From assembly GCF_002237595.1 (NCBI RefSeq), contig NZ_CP022529.1, positions 4,990,001 through 5,054,000 on the forward strand: a DNA stretch of 64,000 nt, given 5' to 3'. Of the stretch, positions 9,351 to 17,642 are shown piece after piece (positions within the stretch are counted from its first letter, which is position 1; every line of letters starts with the position of its first letter). The translations under genes were made by a program, and so were the position numbers. Source of the stretch: Labrenzia sp. VG12 (GTDB lineage: Bacteria; Pseudomonadota; Alphaproteobacteria; Rhizobiales; Stappiaceae). The notes under the pieces are model-generated. The model was not told the origin of the DNA, ran no database searches, and saw only the letters and a list, made by a program, of their open reading frames with translations.

Positions 9351-9721
9351 GAGGTCACCCCCCGCAGCTTCTGGCAGTACTCTTCAATCTCCTCTCGACA
9401 CCAACGGGTTGTTCCGGGGGAGAGTTCATGCCCCTTTGGGAACTCCGGATTGTTTCTGTTCCACCGCCAAATGGTGGGCTCGCTGACAGCAAAAAAGGCC
9501 GCAACGTCGCCGACTGTCATCCAGGGAGAAAGGACTTCAGCCTTCTTCGAGCCGCGTCTCTGGGTCGCGCCGGACTGCTTTGATTTTGTTTTCAGCCGAG
9601 CAGGCGCCAGCCTTTCCGGACGGGAAGCTCTGGGTGTCTGTTCGGATGGCGCTTCCGGGATGGAAGGATCAGTGGCTGGAAAGAGATCAGTCTGCCGTGC
9701 CGCGCACATGCAAGCCTCCAA
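9347..9721 (-). CDS. AlpA/excisionase-like MerR-type helix-turn-helix protein
   Basis: A 124-residue protein. The first 65 residues are Pro- and Lys-rich and look disordered. From about 66 comes an AlpA-type winged-helix domain (MTVGDVAAFFAVSEPTIWRWNR), followed by FPKGHELSPGTTRWCREEIEEY, in which the FPK and W pattern is typical of AlpA and prophage excisionases. This fold controls excision or integrase expression. It is first of a three-gene minus-strand unit with the HTH protein and the integrase. The true start could be one of several positions inside the disordered region. Confidence 0.7.
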   Translation of the reverse strand: MEACMCAARQTDLFPATDPSIPEAPSEQTPRASRPERLAPARLKTKSKQSGATQRRGSKKAEVLSPWMTVGDVAAFFAVSEPTIWRWNRNNPEFPKGHELSPGTTRWCREEIEEYCQKLRGVTS

Positions 9722-9975
9722 AGTCGCCCTCGGGTAAACGAGCGGTTTCGGTTGGCGAGCACGTCCTGCGCAAGCTGGTGATGAACCCGGATGAGATGAA
9801 TGAGCCGAGTTACATATTGGGTAGGCCCAGTTGCGATGTCGTGCAAGAGCCTGAGGCGAAAAACCTGATTGAACGTCAGGGCTGTGAATAAACCTGAAGT
9901 CTGATGGGCTGAATGATGGTCTGAAGAATCAGCCCGGCCATTGCCGATTTAAAATCAATATCTTGCTGGGAAAAA

Positions 9976-10065
9976 TGGCGGAGAGAGAGGGATTCGAACC
10001 CTCGGAACGCTTGCGCGCTCAACGGTTTTCGAGACCGCCCCGTTCGACCACTCCGGCACCTCTCC
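9976..10065 (-). tRNA. tRNA-Ser (anticodon CGA)
   Basis: The minus strand folds as a class II tRNA. The 5' arm GGAGAGG pairs with the 3' TCTCTCC (one G-U pair), the anticodon loop reads CTCGAAA (CGA, reading UCG), there is a long variable arm, and the T loop is GTTCGAATC. The CCA is encoded. The 3' end faces the integrase block, as expected if this gene served as the attachment site. Confidence 0.95.
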
Positions 10066-10102
10066 GCGGCACTATGAGACAAACGGGTCTCAAGTGGCGC
10101 GG

Positions 10103-10131
10103 AACATAGACAGAGTGCGCCGCTATCGCAA
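10103..10131 (-). promoter_or_regulatory. Probable sigma-70 promoter of tRNA-Ser
   Basis: On the minus strand TTGCGA is followed after 17 bases by TATGTT, about 38 bases before the mature tRNA 5' end. Spacing is ideal and both boxes are close to consensus. Confidence 0.6.
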
Positions 10132-10459
10132 GACCGGAATTGAGGAATTTTTCAGGGTGTGGATTTGACCGAAACCGCCATGTCAGCCGAGCGGTTGAAG
10201 GCAGTGCAAGGGCGATTGCATCCTGAACGTGATCTTGCCCGGATCGTGGCCTTCACCGACGGCGGAACCGTGCTCGTACGGCAGCAACTTGAACGGCGGC
10301 AGCTTGAAACGAAACACACCGGCAGCGTCAGCCATGCCATTACAGGCACATATCTCTCGTGTGTAATGCCACGTTGCAGACAAGCGGGTGTCAGCTCAAA
10401 CCATTCGGCCAATGGATTCAAATACAAGGACTTTCCTGGATCAGGAGGTATATTTCCGT

Positions 10460-10487
10460 TTGACATCGGGAGCTGGCCGACTATATT
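10460..10487 (+). promoter_or_regulatory. Sigma-70 promoter of rplU-rpmA
   Basis: TTGACA (10460-10465) and TATATT (10482-10487) are separated by 16 bases, a near-consensus pair. It lies about 215 bases before rplU, and no other gene intervenes. The upstream stretch 10132-10459 has no supportable gene. Confidence 0.7.
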
Positions 10488-10493
10488 GCGCGG

Positions 10494-10522
10494 GCTCGAA
10501 AAGGTTCGCTTTTTCGGGTTTT
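10494..10522 (+). promoter_or_regulatory. Terminator-like hairpin in the rplU leader (possible attenuator)
   Basis: About 10 bases, starting at 10494 (gctcgaaaag), pair with ctttttcggg through a gttcg loop. A T-rich run (ttttgttt) follows. The hairpin sits almost at the predicted transcription start, so it could be a premature-termination element controlling L21/L27 or a 5' stabilising stem-loop. Confidence 0.45.
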
Positions 10523-10700
10523 GTTTGTCGTTCCAGGCCTGCCGGGCTTTCAAAGCTTCACGCTCAACCCCGTCACAAAGACCTGTCAGCCGGATTTGCC
10601 GGAGAGACAGGCGCCTCGCGTTCGACCGAGAAAACAGCCAGTTGCGGTGCTACCCGCTCGCCGCTGGTATGTCAAAAACGAAAAGAAGGACGTGCGAGAC

Positions 10701-11312
10701 ATGTTCGCAGTGATCAAGACCGGCGGCAAGCAGTACACCGTCGCCGCAGACGACCTCCTGAAGGTCGAAAAACTGGACGCCGAAGCCGGCAGCTCCGTCA
10801 CCTTTGACGAAGTTCTGATGGTTGGCAACGGCACCGATACCACCGTTGGCGCACCGACCGTTGAAGGTGCCAGCGTTGTTGCGGAAGTGGTCGAACAGGG
10901 CCGTAACCGCAAGGTCATCATTTTCAAGAAGCGCCGGCGTCAGAATTCCCGCCGCCGCAACGGTCACCGTCAGTCCTTCACCCTCGTCAAGGTGACCGAC
11001 ATCCTGACCGGTGGTGCAAAGCCGGCCAAGAAGGCAGCGCCGAAAAAGGCTGCGCCGAAGGCTGAAGAAACCGCTGAAGCGGCTCCGGCCGCTGCAGAAG
11101 CCGCACCGGCTGCTGCAGACGACTTGAAAAAACTGGACGGCGCCGGTCCGGCAGCTGTGAAAAAACTGAATGAGGCAGGTATCACCACCTTCGCTCAGAT
11201 CGCAGCCCTGACCGCTGACGACATCGCCCGCGTTGAAGAAGAAACCGGCCTGAAAGGCAAGTTCGAGCGCGGCAACTGGGTTGAACAGGCCAAGGAACTT
11301 GCAGGCAACTAA
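10701..11312 (+). CDS. rplU: 50S ribosomal protein bL21 with C-terminal extension
   Basis: A 203-residue protein. The first 104 residues are the complete bL21 domain (MFAVIKTGGKQYTVAADD, then the RNA-binding KKRRRQNSRRRNGHRQSFT), which binds 23S rRNA. After an Ala/Pro/Lys/Glu-rich linker (about 108-150) comes a helix-hairpin-helix-like tail (LKKLDGAGPAAVKKLNEAG). Similar tails are known on L21 of many Alphaproteobacteria. The start at 10701 is the conserved MFAVIKTGGKQY; longer open frames upstream lie in the leader. It is cotranscribed with rpmA, 55 bases downstream. Confidence 0.97.
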   Translation: MFAVIKTGGKQYTVAADDLLKVEKLDAEAGSSVTFDEVLMVGNGTDTTVGAPTVEGASVVAEVVEQGRNRKVIIFKKRRRQNSRRRNGHRQSFTLVKVTDILTGGAKPAKKAAPKKAAPKAEETAEAAPAAAEAAPAAADDLKKLDGAGPAAVKKLNEAGITTFAQIAALTADDIARVEEETGLKGKFERGNWVEQAKELAGN

Positions 11313-11367
11313 GCCGCCGTTTCAGGCCCGTTAGATTTAAGAATTCGAAGAACGAGGAGTTCTCACG

Positions 11368-11637
11368 ATGGCACATAAAAAGGCAGGCGGTTCATCCCGC
11401 AACGGCCGCGACTCAGCTGGCCGCCGTCTCGGCATCAAGAAATATGGCGGGGAAGCAGTGATTCCCGGCAACATCATCGCGCGTCAGCGCGGCACCACCT
11501 GGCACCCGGGCACCGGCGTTGGTATGGGCAAGGACCATACCATCTTCGCGACCGTGGAAGGCAAGGTAGAGTTCCAGGCGAAAGCCAACAAGCGAACCTA
11601 CATTAACGTGCTCCCGGTAGCGGAAGCAGCGGAGTAA
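11368..11637 (+). CDS. rpmA: 50S ribosomal protein bL27
   Basis: An 89-residue protein of the normal size. It starts MAHKKAGGSSRNGRDS, the conserved tail that reaches the peptidyl-transferase centre, and contains RLGIKKYGGE and RQRGTTWHPG. A strong GAGGAG site precedes the ATG. There is no N-terminal extension of the kind cleaved in Firmicutes. It forms the standard rplU-rpmA pair. Confidence 0.98.
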   Translation: MAHKKAGGSSRNGRDSAGRRLGIKKYGGEAVIPGNIIARQRGTTWHPGTGVGMGKDHTIFATVEGKVEFQAKANKRTYINVLPVAEAAE

Positions 11638-11776
11638 AGCCGACGTGAAGTTTCGAAACGCCGGCGTCCCATTAGACCCCGGCAATTCGAGATGAGGCCA
11701 ACAACCGGCCAGTCAGAATTCCAAGGGGGAGATGGGGCGCCATCTCTCCCTTGATTTGTTTTGGCTGGAGGAAATG

Positions 11777-12382
11777 ATGGTTGTTGAAAGTGATGGTCTG
11801 TTAGACGAGAGCAGTTTGGTCGCGGCCCCGTTGCCGCAGGACGCGGTTCGTGTGCGGCTCGACCAGCCGCGGGCGGACGATCTGGCCGATCTGGTGTTTT
11901 TGGCCAACAACAAGACCGTGGCGGCGAATCTCGCCACCATGCCCCACCCGTTCTCGCTGGAAGATGGCCGGGCGCTGATTGCCAAGGCGCATCAGGCGAA
12001 ACCCCAATCCGCGACTTTTGCCATCCGGCTGAAGAGCACCGGCCGGCTGATCGGCGTGGCCCGCTATGCCAATGTCGAACCGGGCGGTCCGATCCATGTC
12101 GGCTACTGGCTGGGCGAACCCTTCTGGGGTCAGGGCTTTGCAACCGAAGCGGTGCATGCGCTGGTCGACCACGCCTTTACCTATCACGACATTGAAGAAC
12201 TGCAGGGCTCCTGCCGCGTCACCAATCCGGCTTCGCGCAGGGTTCTGGTGAAATCAGGGTTCCAGTTCCGGGACCAGGCCATGATCCGCTCCGTTGGGGC
12301 GGGTGGCTCGGTGCCGATCGAACGTTACACGCTGGAACGCGCTGTCTGGAAGTCGTTGAAAGGATGGGGGCAAGGACGATGA
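11777..12382 (+). CDS. GNAT acetyltransferase, RimJ/RimL type (1 of 4 in tandem)
   Basis: About 201 residues with the GNAT fold. The RimJ/RimL hallmarks are VRLDQPRADDLADL at the start, the acetyl-CoA segment HVGYWLGEPFWGQGFATEAV (motif A, Q/GxGxA/G type) and a late SRRVLVKSGF. I chose the second of two adjacent ATGs because GGAGG lies 5 bases before it; the first would be only 2 bases away. The substrate cannot be read from the sequence. It may be a protein N-terminus, since RimJ/RimL enzymes acetylate ribosomal proteins and the gene follows rpmA, or a small amine. It overlaps the next GNAT by ATGA. Confidence 0.88.
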   Translation: MVVESDGLLDESSLVAAPLPQDAVRVRLDQPRADDLADLVFLANNKTVAANLATMPHPFSLEDGRALIAKAHQAKPQSATFAIRLKSTGRLIGVARYANVEPGGPIHVGYWLGEPFWGQGFATEAVHALVDHAFTYHDIEELQGSCRVTNPASRRVLVKSGFQFRDQAMIRSVGAGGSVPIERYTLERAVWKSLKGWGQGR

Positions 12383-12948
12383 GCATGTTGCCGGAACTGA
12401 AAACCCGACGTCTGGTTCTGCGGCCGATCGCCATGAGCGACGCCGAGGCCATGGTGGCGCTTGCGGGCAAGGATTTTGAAGTTGCCCGCTGGCTGACGTC
12501 CTTTACCTGGCCCTATGAGGACGGATCGGCGGAAGATTTCCTGAAGACGGTGGTCGGCAAGGACCCGTTCGAGACCGAGGCCCTGTTCGCGATCACGCTG
12601 GGCGGCGTGTTCATTGGCGTCGTTGCCATCGAGCCGCCGGGCGACCTGGAAGATCTCGCCGACCTGCCGACGCTTGGCTATTGGCTTGGCCGCGCCTTTC
12701 AGGGACACGGCTATGCCAGTGAGGCCGTGGAGGCTGCCCTGGCCTGGGCCTTCGAGGCGTTTCACACCGAGGCTATCGCGGCGCGCGCCTTTGAGGAAAA
12801 CTTCCGCTCGCGGGGCCTTCTGCGCAAGCTGGGTTTCAAGCCCTATTCCATGACCGAGCGCTTTTCCAAGGCACTGGACCGGCGGGTGTCGAACGTTGTC
12901 GTACGCTTGTCTCGGGCCGATTTCGAAGCCGGGCGGAAAGCGGCATGA
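12379..12948 (+). CDS. GNAT acetyltransferase (2 of 4 in tandem)
   Basis: A 189-residue GNAT. It has the strand-1 motif LKTRRLVLRPI near the start and the acetyl-CoA motif LGYWLGRAFQGHGYASEAVEA near 94-113, followed by a C-terminal ENFRSRGLLRKLGFKPY. The ATG at 12379 overlaps the stop of the preceding GNAT by four bases, and the stop overlaps the next start in the same way. This implies translational coupling in a single unit. It shares motif order but not close identity with its neighbours, so the array probably arose by old duplications. Substrate unknown. Confidence 0.9.
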   Translation: MSMLPELKTRRLVLRPIAMSDAEAMVALAGKDFEVARWLTSFTWPYEDGSAEDFLKTVVGKDPFETEALFAITLGGVFIGVVAIEPPGDLEDLADLPTLGYWLGRAFQGHGYASEAVEAALAWAFEAFHTEAIAARAFEENFRSRGLLRKLGFKPYSMTERFSKALDRRVSNVVVRLSRADFEAGRKAA

Positions 12949-13490
12949 GCCTTCCTGTGCTCAAGACCGAGCGGCTGACGCTCCGTCCGCTCACGCTAGA
13001 GGATGCGGACCGGGTGCGGGCGCTGGTGGGCGACTATGACGTCTCAAAGATGCTCTCCGTCGTGCCGCATCCTTACAGCCGGGAAGATGCGGTCTGGTGG
13101 ATCAACCAGACCGCCGCCTTTGACGATGACGGAGAACGTGCCTTCGCGATCGACGATGGCAGCGGCCTGATTGGCGCGGTTTCGGTGGGGCGGGCAGGTC
13201 CGGAGCCGGATTTCGGTTATTGGCTCGGCAAGCCCTACTGGGGCAGGGGTCTGATGAGCGAGGCGGCGCACGCGGTGCTGACCTGGCATTTCGGCGAAAG
13301 CCCTGAAACGACGGTCACGAGCGGCGCCCTCAACGAAAACCCGGCCTCGCTCAACGTCTTGCGCAAACTCGGGTTTGACGATCCTCACGCAATTCTCTTG
13401 TCGATCCGGGCTCGGGGGGAGGATTTGCCGGCGACGAAATTCCGGTTGACCCTTGATGCCTTCCAGGCAGAGGAACCTGTCTTGTCATGA
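12945..13490 (+). CDS. GNAT acetyltransferase (3 of 4 in tandem)
   Basis: A 181-residue GNAT beginning LPVLKTERLTLRPLTLEDAD. It has the acetyl-CoA motif FGYWLGKPYWGRGLMSEAAHA (about 87-107) and the closing ENPASLNVLRKLGF block. It is close in pattern to the fourth member: both have a GDYDVSKM/GDYEVAKM segment near residue 27-37. ATGA overlaps occur on both sides. The enzyme would be cytoplasmic. The acceptor substrate is not deducible. Confidence 0.9.
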   Translation: MSLPVLKTERLTLRPLTLEDADRVRALVGDYDVSKMLSVVPHPYSREDAVWWINQTAAFDDDGERAFAIDDGSGLIGAVSVGRAGPEPDFGYWLGKPYWGRGLMSEAAHAVLTWHFGESPETTVTSGALNENPASLNVLRKLGFDDPHAILLSIRARGEDLPATKFRLTLDAFQAEEPVLS

Positions 13491-14032
13491 GTACGATCCA
13501 TCTGAAAACGGACCGCTTGCAATTGCGTGCACCCTGCCCGGAGGATCTTCAAAGCTGCGCGGAGCTGCTTGGTGACTACGAAGTGGCCAAGATGCTCTCG
13601 CGCGTTCCCTATCCATATGATCTGGACGCCGGCAAAGCCTATCTCAGCCGCTCCGTCGAGCGTTGGCGGGATATTGAAACCGCTGATGAACTCGGGCTTC
13701 ACATTGATCATAATGGCCGAATGATCGGCGGCATGGGCTTCAAAAAGTTGCAGGAAACCCCCGAGATCGGCTATTGGCTGGGGCGCCCCTATTGGGGCAA
13801 GGGGTTTATGAGCGAAGCGGTCGAGGCCGCCGTGACCTGGCTGTTCCAGAACACCGGGCACGAGCGACTGGCCGGCGAGGCCATGACAGAGAATTCCGGT
13901 TCTCTGAAAGTGCTCGAAAAACTCGGCTTCCGGCTGGTGGGCGAGGTCGGTTGCAAAAGCGTTTCGCGCGGGACCACAATCCCCGCCCTTCGCATGGAAG
14001 TTACACGAACCGAATTTCTGAACGGCCACTGA
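13487..14032 (+). CDS. GNAT acetyltransferase (4 of 4 in tandem)
   Basis: A 181-residue GNAT with LKTDRLQLRAPCPEDL at the start, GDYEVAKMLSRVPYPYD, and the acetyl-CoA motif IGYWLGRPYWGKGFMSEAVEA. It ends with SGSLKVLEKLGF. The start overlaps the preceding stop by ATGA. obgE follows after 50 bases, so the GNAT array and obgE may share a transcript from the rplU promoter. Substrate unknown. Confidence 0.9.
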   Translation: MSTIHLKTDRLQLRAPCPEDLQSCAELLGDYEVAKMLSRVPYPYDLDAGKAYLSRSVERWRDIETADELGLHIDHNGRMIGGMGFKKLQETPEIGYWLGRPYWGKGFMSEAVEAAVTWLFQNTGHERLAGEAMTENSGSLKVLEKLGFRLVGEVGCKSVSRGTTIPALRMEVTRTEFLNGH

Positions 14033-14082
14033 CCGGGAAGCGGATCAAGGCCTGACAGCAGGACAAGATAAAGAGAACAACA

Positions 14083-15129
14083 ATGAAATTCCTCGATCAG
14101 GCCAAGATCTATGTGCGCTCCGGCAATGGCGGCGCGGGCTGCGTGTCGTTCCGGCGCGAAAAATACATCGAATATGGCGGTCCGGATGGCGGCGACGGCG
14201 GCAAGGGCGGCGACGTCATCGTCGAATGCGTCGACGGCCTCAACACGTTGATCGACTATCGCTACAAGCAGCACTTCAAGGCGGCCACCGGCATTCACGG
14301 CATGGGCCGTAACCGCACCGGGGCCCATGGCGATGATGTCGTCCTTCAGGTGCCGGTCGGCACGCAGATCTTCGAGGAAGACAACGAGACCCTGATTGCC
14401 GATCTGACCGAGCTGGGCCAGAAGGTTCTGCTTTTGAAGGGCGGCAATGGCGGCTTCGGCAACGCGCATTTCAAATCCTCGGTCAATCAGGCGCCGCGCC
14501 GGGCCAACCCGGGCCTGGAAGGCGAGGAAAAATGGATCTGGCTGCGCCTGAAGCTGATCGCCGATGCCGGTCTTGTTGGTCTGCCCAATGCCGGTAAATC
14601 AACCTTCCTGGCAACGGTCTCCGCCGCCAAGCCGAAAATCGCGGACTATCCCTTCACGACGCTCCACCCCAATCTCGGCATCGTCCAGATCGACGGCAAC
14701 AGCTTTGCCATGGCCGATATTCCGGGTCTGATCGAGGGCGCACACGAGGGCACCGGTCTTGGCGACCGGTTCCTGGGCCATGTGGAACGCACACGCGTGC
14801 TGCTGCATCTGGTCGACGGGTCCGGCGAGGAAGATCCTGGCGAAGCTTATCGTGTGGTTCGCGGTGAACTCGAAGCTTATGGCGCGGGCCTGACGGAGAA
14901 GCCCGAAATCGTGGCGCTGTCGAAATGCGATGCGCTCAACGAGGAACTGATTGCCGAACAGGCCGCGAGCCTGGAGGCTGCCTGCGGCCAGAAACCGCTG
15001 ATCCTGTCCTCGGCCAGCGGGCTGAATGTCGACCGGGCGCTGCGCATGATCGTGCGGGCCATCGACAAGGACAAGGAAGACGCTGCCAACCAGGTGCCTG
15101 CTCCCGAGCAGGAGGGCTGGCACCCGTAA
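14083..15129 (+). CDS. obgE: Obg family GTPase (ribosome assembly, CgtA)
   Basis: A 348-residue GTPase that binds the 50S subunit and links its maturation with growth and stress. The glycine-rich Obg fold covers residues 1-158 (SGNGGAGCVSFRREKY, GPDGGDGGKGGDV). The G domain follows: G1 GLPNAGKST (about 167-175), G3 DIPGLIEGA, G4 as SKCD and G5 SSASG. It ends soon after the G domain with a short acidic tail and no OCT domain, as in other Alphaproteobacteria. Its TAA shares a base with the proB ATG (taatg). Confidence 0.97.
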   Translation: MKFLDQAKIYVRSGNGGAGCVSFRREKYIEYGGPDGGDGGKGGDVIVECVDGLNTLIDYRYKQHFKAATGIHGMGRNRTGAHGDDVVLQVPVGTQIFEEDNETLIADLTELGQKVLLLKGGNGGFGNAHFKSSVNQAPRRANPGLEGEEKWIWLRLKLIADAGLVGLPNAGKSTFLATVSAAKPKIADYPFTTLHPNLGIVQIDGNSFAMADIPGLIEGAHEGTGLGDRFLGHVERTRVLLHLVDGSGEEDPGEAYRVVRGELEAYGAGLTEKPEIVALSKCDALNEELIAEQAASLEAACGQKPLILSSASGLNVDRALRMIVRAIDKDKEDAANQVPAPEQEGWHP

Positions 15130-16262
15130 TGACCCGCAGCCTGAAAAGTTTCAGCCGGATCGTCGTCAAGATCGGATCCGCTCTTCTGGTCGAGCGCGGC
15201 GAACTGAAACGCGCCTGGCTGGACGCGCTGATTTCGGATCTGGCAGGCCTCGCCAAGAGCGGCGCGGACGTGCTGATCGTCTCCTCCGGTTCGATCGCGC
15301 TCGGACGCGGTATCCTGGGTCTGCCCAAGGGGCCGCTGAAACTTGAGGAAAGCCAGGCGGCCGCCGCTGCCGGTCAGATCGCGCTTGCCCAGGCCTATGC
15401 GGATGCGCTCGGTGCCCATGGCAAGAAGGCGGGTCAGATCCTCCTGACCCTCGGCGACACGGAAGAGCGCCGGCGCTATCTCAATGCCCGGGCAACCATC
15501 GGCACGCTGCTCAAGCTCGGCGCCGTGCCGATCATCAATGAAAACGACTCTGTCGCCACCTCCGAGATCCGCTACGGCGACAACGACCGTCTTGCCGCGC
15601 GTGTGGCGACCATGGCGAGCGCCGACTGTCTTGTGCTCCTGTCCGATATCGACGGGCTTTATACGGCCCCGCCCGCGCAGGACCCGGATGCGGTGTTCCT
15701 GCCCGAAGTCCCGCGGATCACCGCCGAGATCGAGGCGATGGCGGGCAGCGCCGGCTCGGAACTGTCGCGCGGTGGCATGAAGACAAAGATCGATGCCGGC
15801 AAGATTGCCACGGCCGCCGGAACCTCGATGGTGATCACCTCCGGCAAGGAACTCAATCCGCTGCAGCGCCTGGAAGAGGGCGCGCGCGGCACCTGGTTCC
15901 CGGCGCTCAGCTCTCCGGCGAGTGCCCGCAAGGCCTGGATCGGCGGTCATCTGGAACCACGTGGCCGGATCACGCTGGACGATGGCGCGGTAAAGGCCAT
16001 GACCTCCGGCAAAAGCCTGCTGCCGGCAGGCGTTGCGGATGTTTCCGGCAGTTTCGGCCGGGGAGATGCCGTCATTCTGACAGACAAGGCCGGCCGCACG
16101 ATTGGCCGGGGCCTGATCGCCTATGACGCGGACGAGGCACAGCTGATTGCCGGGCGCAACAGCAAGGAAATCGAGGCCATCGTCGGCTATCCGGGGCGCG
16201 CGGAAATGATCCACCGGGACGATCTTGTCCTGGAGGATGCCTTTTTATCTGGAACGCGCTAA
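15129..16262 (+). CDS. proB: Glutamate 5-kinase with PUA domain
   Basis: A 377-residue enzyme that phosphorylates L-glutamate with ATP, the first step of proline synthesis and the usual target of proline feedback. It has the amino acid kinase fold (VVKIGSALLV, VSSGSIALG, INENDSVAT, GDNDRLAARVA, LLSDIDGLY, GGMKTKIDA) and a C-terminal PUA domain from about residue 285 (GRITLDDGAVKAM ... RAEMIHRDDLVL). The start at 15129 gives the conserved N-terminus and overlaps the obgE stop. proA follows, completing the first two steps. Confidence 0.97.
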   Translation: MTRSLKSFSRIVVKIGSALLVERGELKRAWLDALISDLAGLAKSGADVLIVSSGSIALGRGILGLPKGPLKLEESQAAAAAGQIALAQAYADALGAHGKKAGQILLTLGDTEERRRYLNARATIGTLLKLGAVPIINENDSVATSEIRYGDNDRLAARVATMASADCLVLLSDIDGLYTAPPAQDPDAVFLPEVPRITAEIEAMAGSAGSELSRGGMKTKIDAGKIATAAGTSMVITSGKELNPLQRLEEGARGTWFPALSSPASARKAWIGGHLEPRGRITLDDGAVKAMTSGKSLLPAGVADVSGSFGRGDAVILTDKAGRTIGRGLIAYDADEAQLIAGRNSKEIEAIVGYPGRAEMIHRDDLVLEDAFLSGTR

Positions 16263-16318
16263 AACGCGTTTGACTGAGCGGCTTGCCGGTGCGGCCGCGT
16301 GTATGGGAGTTGGAGAAG

Positions 16319-17599
16319 ATGCTGGAAGTCGTCGAGGCACAGTCGACCGAGGAACTGATGGCGGAGATCGGGCAGCGCGCCCGTGCCGCCGGCCGGGTCC
16401 TTGCCACGGCCCCAGCAGAGCAGAAAGACCGGGCCCTGAAGGAAATGGCGGCAGCTGTCAGAGCGGCGACCCCGGAAATCCTGGCCGGCAACCGTATCGA
16501 CGTTGAGACGATGACGGCCAATGGCCAGACGGCCGCCTTTCTGGATCGCGGCACGCTCAACGAGGAGCGGATCGAGGCGATTGCCGGGGCTCTTGAGGAC
16601 ATCGTCGCGCTGGATGATCCGGTCGGCAGCGTCATGGCGGCCTGGGAGCGCCCCAACGGCCTCAAGATCCAGCGGGTGCGCACGCCGCTTGGCGTGATCG
16701 GTGTGATCTATGAAAGCCGCCCGAATGTGACGGCCGATGCCGGTGCTCTCTGTCTGAAAGCCGGCAATGCGGTGGTCCTGCGTGGCGGCTCCGACACCAT
16801 CCAGTCCAACCGGGCGATCCATGCCGCCCTGCAAAAAGGCCTGGCGGCTGCCGGTTTGCCGGAAGACGCCATCCAGATCGTGCCGGTAACGGATCGCGCT
16901 GCGGTCGGCGAAATGCTGCGTGGCCTGAACGGCAATCTCGATGTCATCGTGCCGCGCGGCGGCCGCAGCCTGGTCGAACGGGTGCAGACGGAAGCCCGCG
17001 TGCCGGTCTTCGCCCATCTGGAAGGCCTGGTGCATATCTTTGTCGACGAGGCAGCCGACCTTGCCGCGGCCGTGGACGTGGTCGTCAACTCCAAGCTGCG
17101 CCGTACGGGCATCTGCGGCGCCCTGGAGACACTGCTGGTGCACGAGGCAGTGGCGCACAGCCATCTGCCGGTGATCGTCAAGGCGCTGCAGGACAGGGAC
17201 TGCGAAGTGCGCGGCGACGCTGTGGTGCGCGATATCTGCGAAAACATCGTTCCTGCCAGCGAGGACGACTGGTCGACCGAATATCTCGACACGATCCTGT
17301 CGGTAAAGGTCGTTGCGGATCTGGACGCGGCGATGGACCATATCGCCACATACGGTTCCAACCACACCGATTGCATCCTGACCGAAGACCAGGCGATTGC
17401 GGACCGGTTTCAGGCCGAAGTGGATTCGGCCATCGTGCTGCACAATGCCTCGACCCAGTTCGCCGACGGCGGCGAATTTGGCATGGGTGCGGAAATCGGC
17501 ATTGCCACCGGTCGCATGCATGCGCGTGGTCCCGTGGGCGTCGAGCAGCTGACCAGTTTCAAATACAAGGTGCATGGCACGGGTCAGACCCGTCCGTGA
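16319..17599 (+). CDS. proA: Gamma-glutamyl phosphate reductase
   Basis: A 426-residue NADPH-dependent reductase that makes glutamate-5-semialdehyde, the second step of proline synthesis. Family signatures include GVIGVIYESRPNVTADA, CLKAGNAVVLRGG, the VIVPRGG block and the catalytic-cysteine region LRRTGICGALETLL. The start at 16319 (MLEVVEAQS) gives the usual length; an upstream in-frame start at 16283 would add 12 residues. A GGAG lies just upstream. It is 56 bases after proB on the same strand. Confidence 0.96.
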   Translation: MLEVVEAQSTEELMAEIGQRARAAGRVLATAPAEQKDRALKEMAAAVRAATPEILAGNRIDVETMTANGQTAAFLDRGTLNEERIEAIAGALEDIVALDDPVGSVMAAWERPNGLKIQRVRTPLGVIGVIYESRPNVTADAGALCLKAGNAVVLRGGSDTIQSNRAIHAALQKGLAAAGLPEDAIQIVPVTDRAAVGEMLRGLNGNLDVIVPRGGRSLVERVQTEARVPVFAHLEGLVHIFVDEAADLAAAVDVVVNSKLRRTGICGALETLLVHEAVAHSHLPVIVKALQDRDCEVRGDAVVRDICENIVPASEDDWSTEYLDTILSVKVVADLDAAMDHIATYGSNHTDCILTEDQAIADRFQAEVDSAIVLHNASTQFADGGEFGMGAEIGIATGRMHARGPVGVEQLTSFKYKVHGTGQTRP

Positions 17600-17642
17600 C
17601 CTTTCCCTGCATTCGTGAATTCAATGGCAAGAGGCAACCGGC

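Noticed and set aside
9592..9846. 84-codon minus-strand frame overlapping the AlpA-like gene
   Set aside because: It is out of frame with a better-supported gene and has no recognised domain.
10183..10383. 66-codon minus-strand frame between tRNA-Ser and rplU
   Set aside because: No motif or ribosome site. It lies in the region upstream of the rplU promoter and is probably chance.
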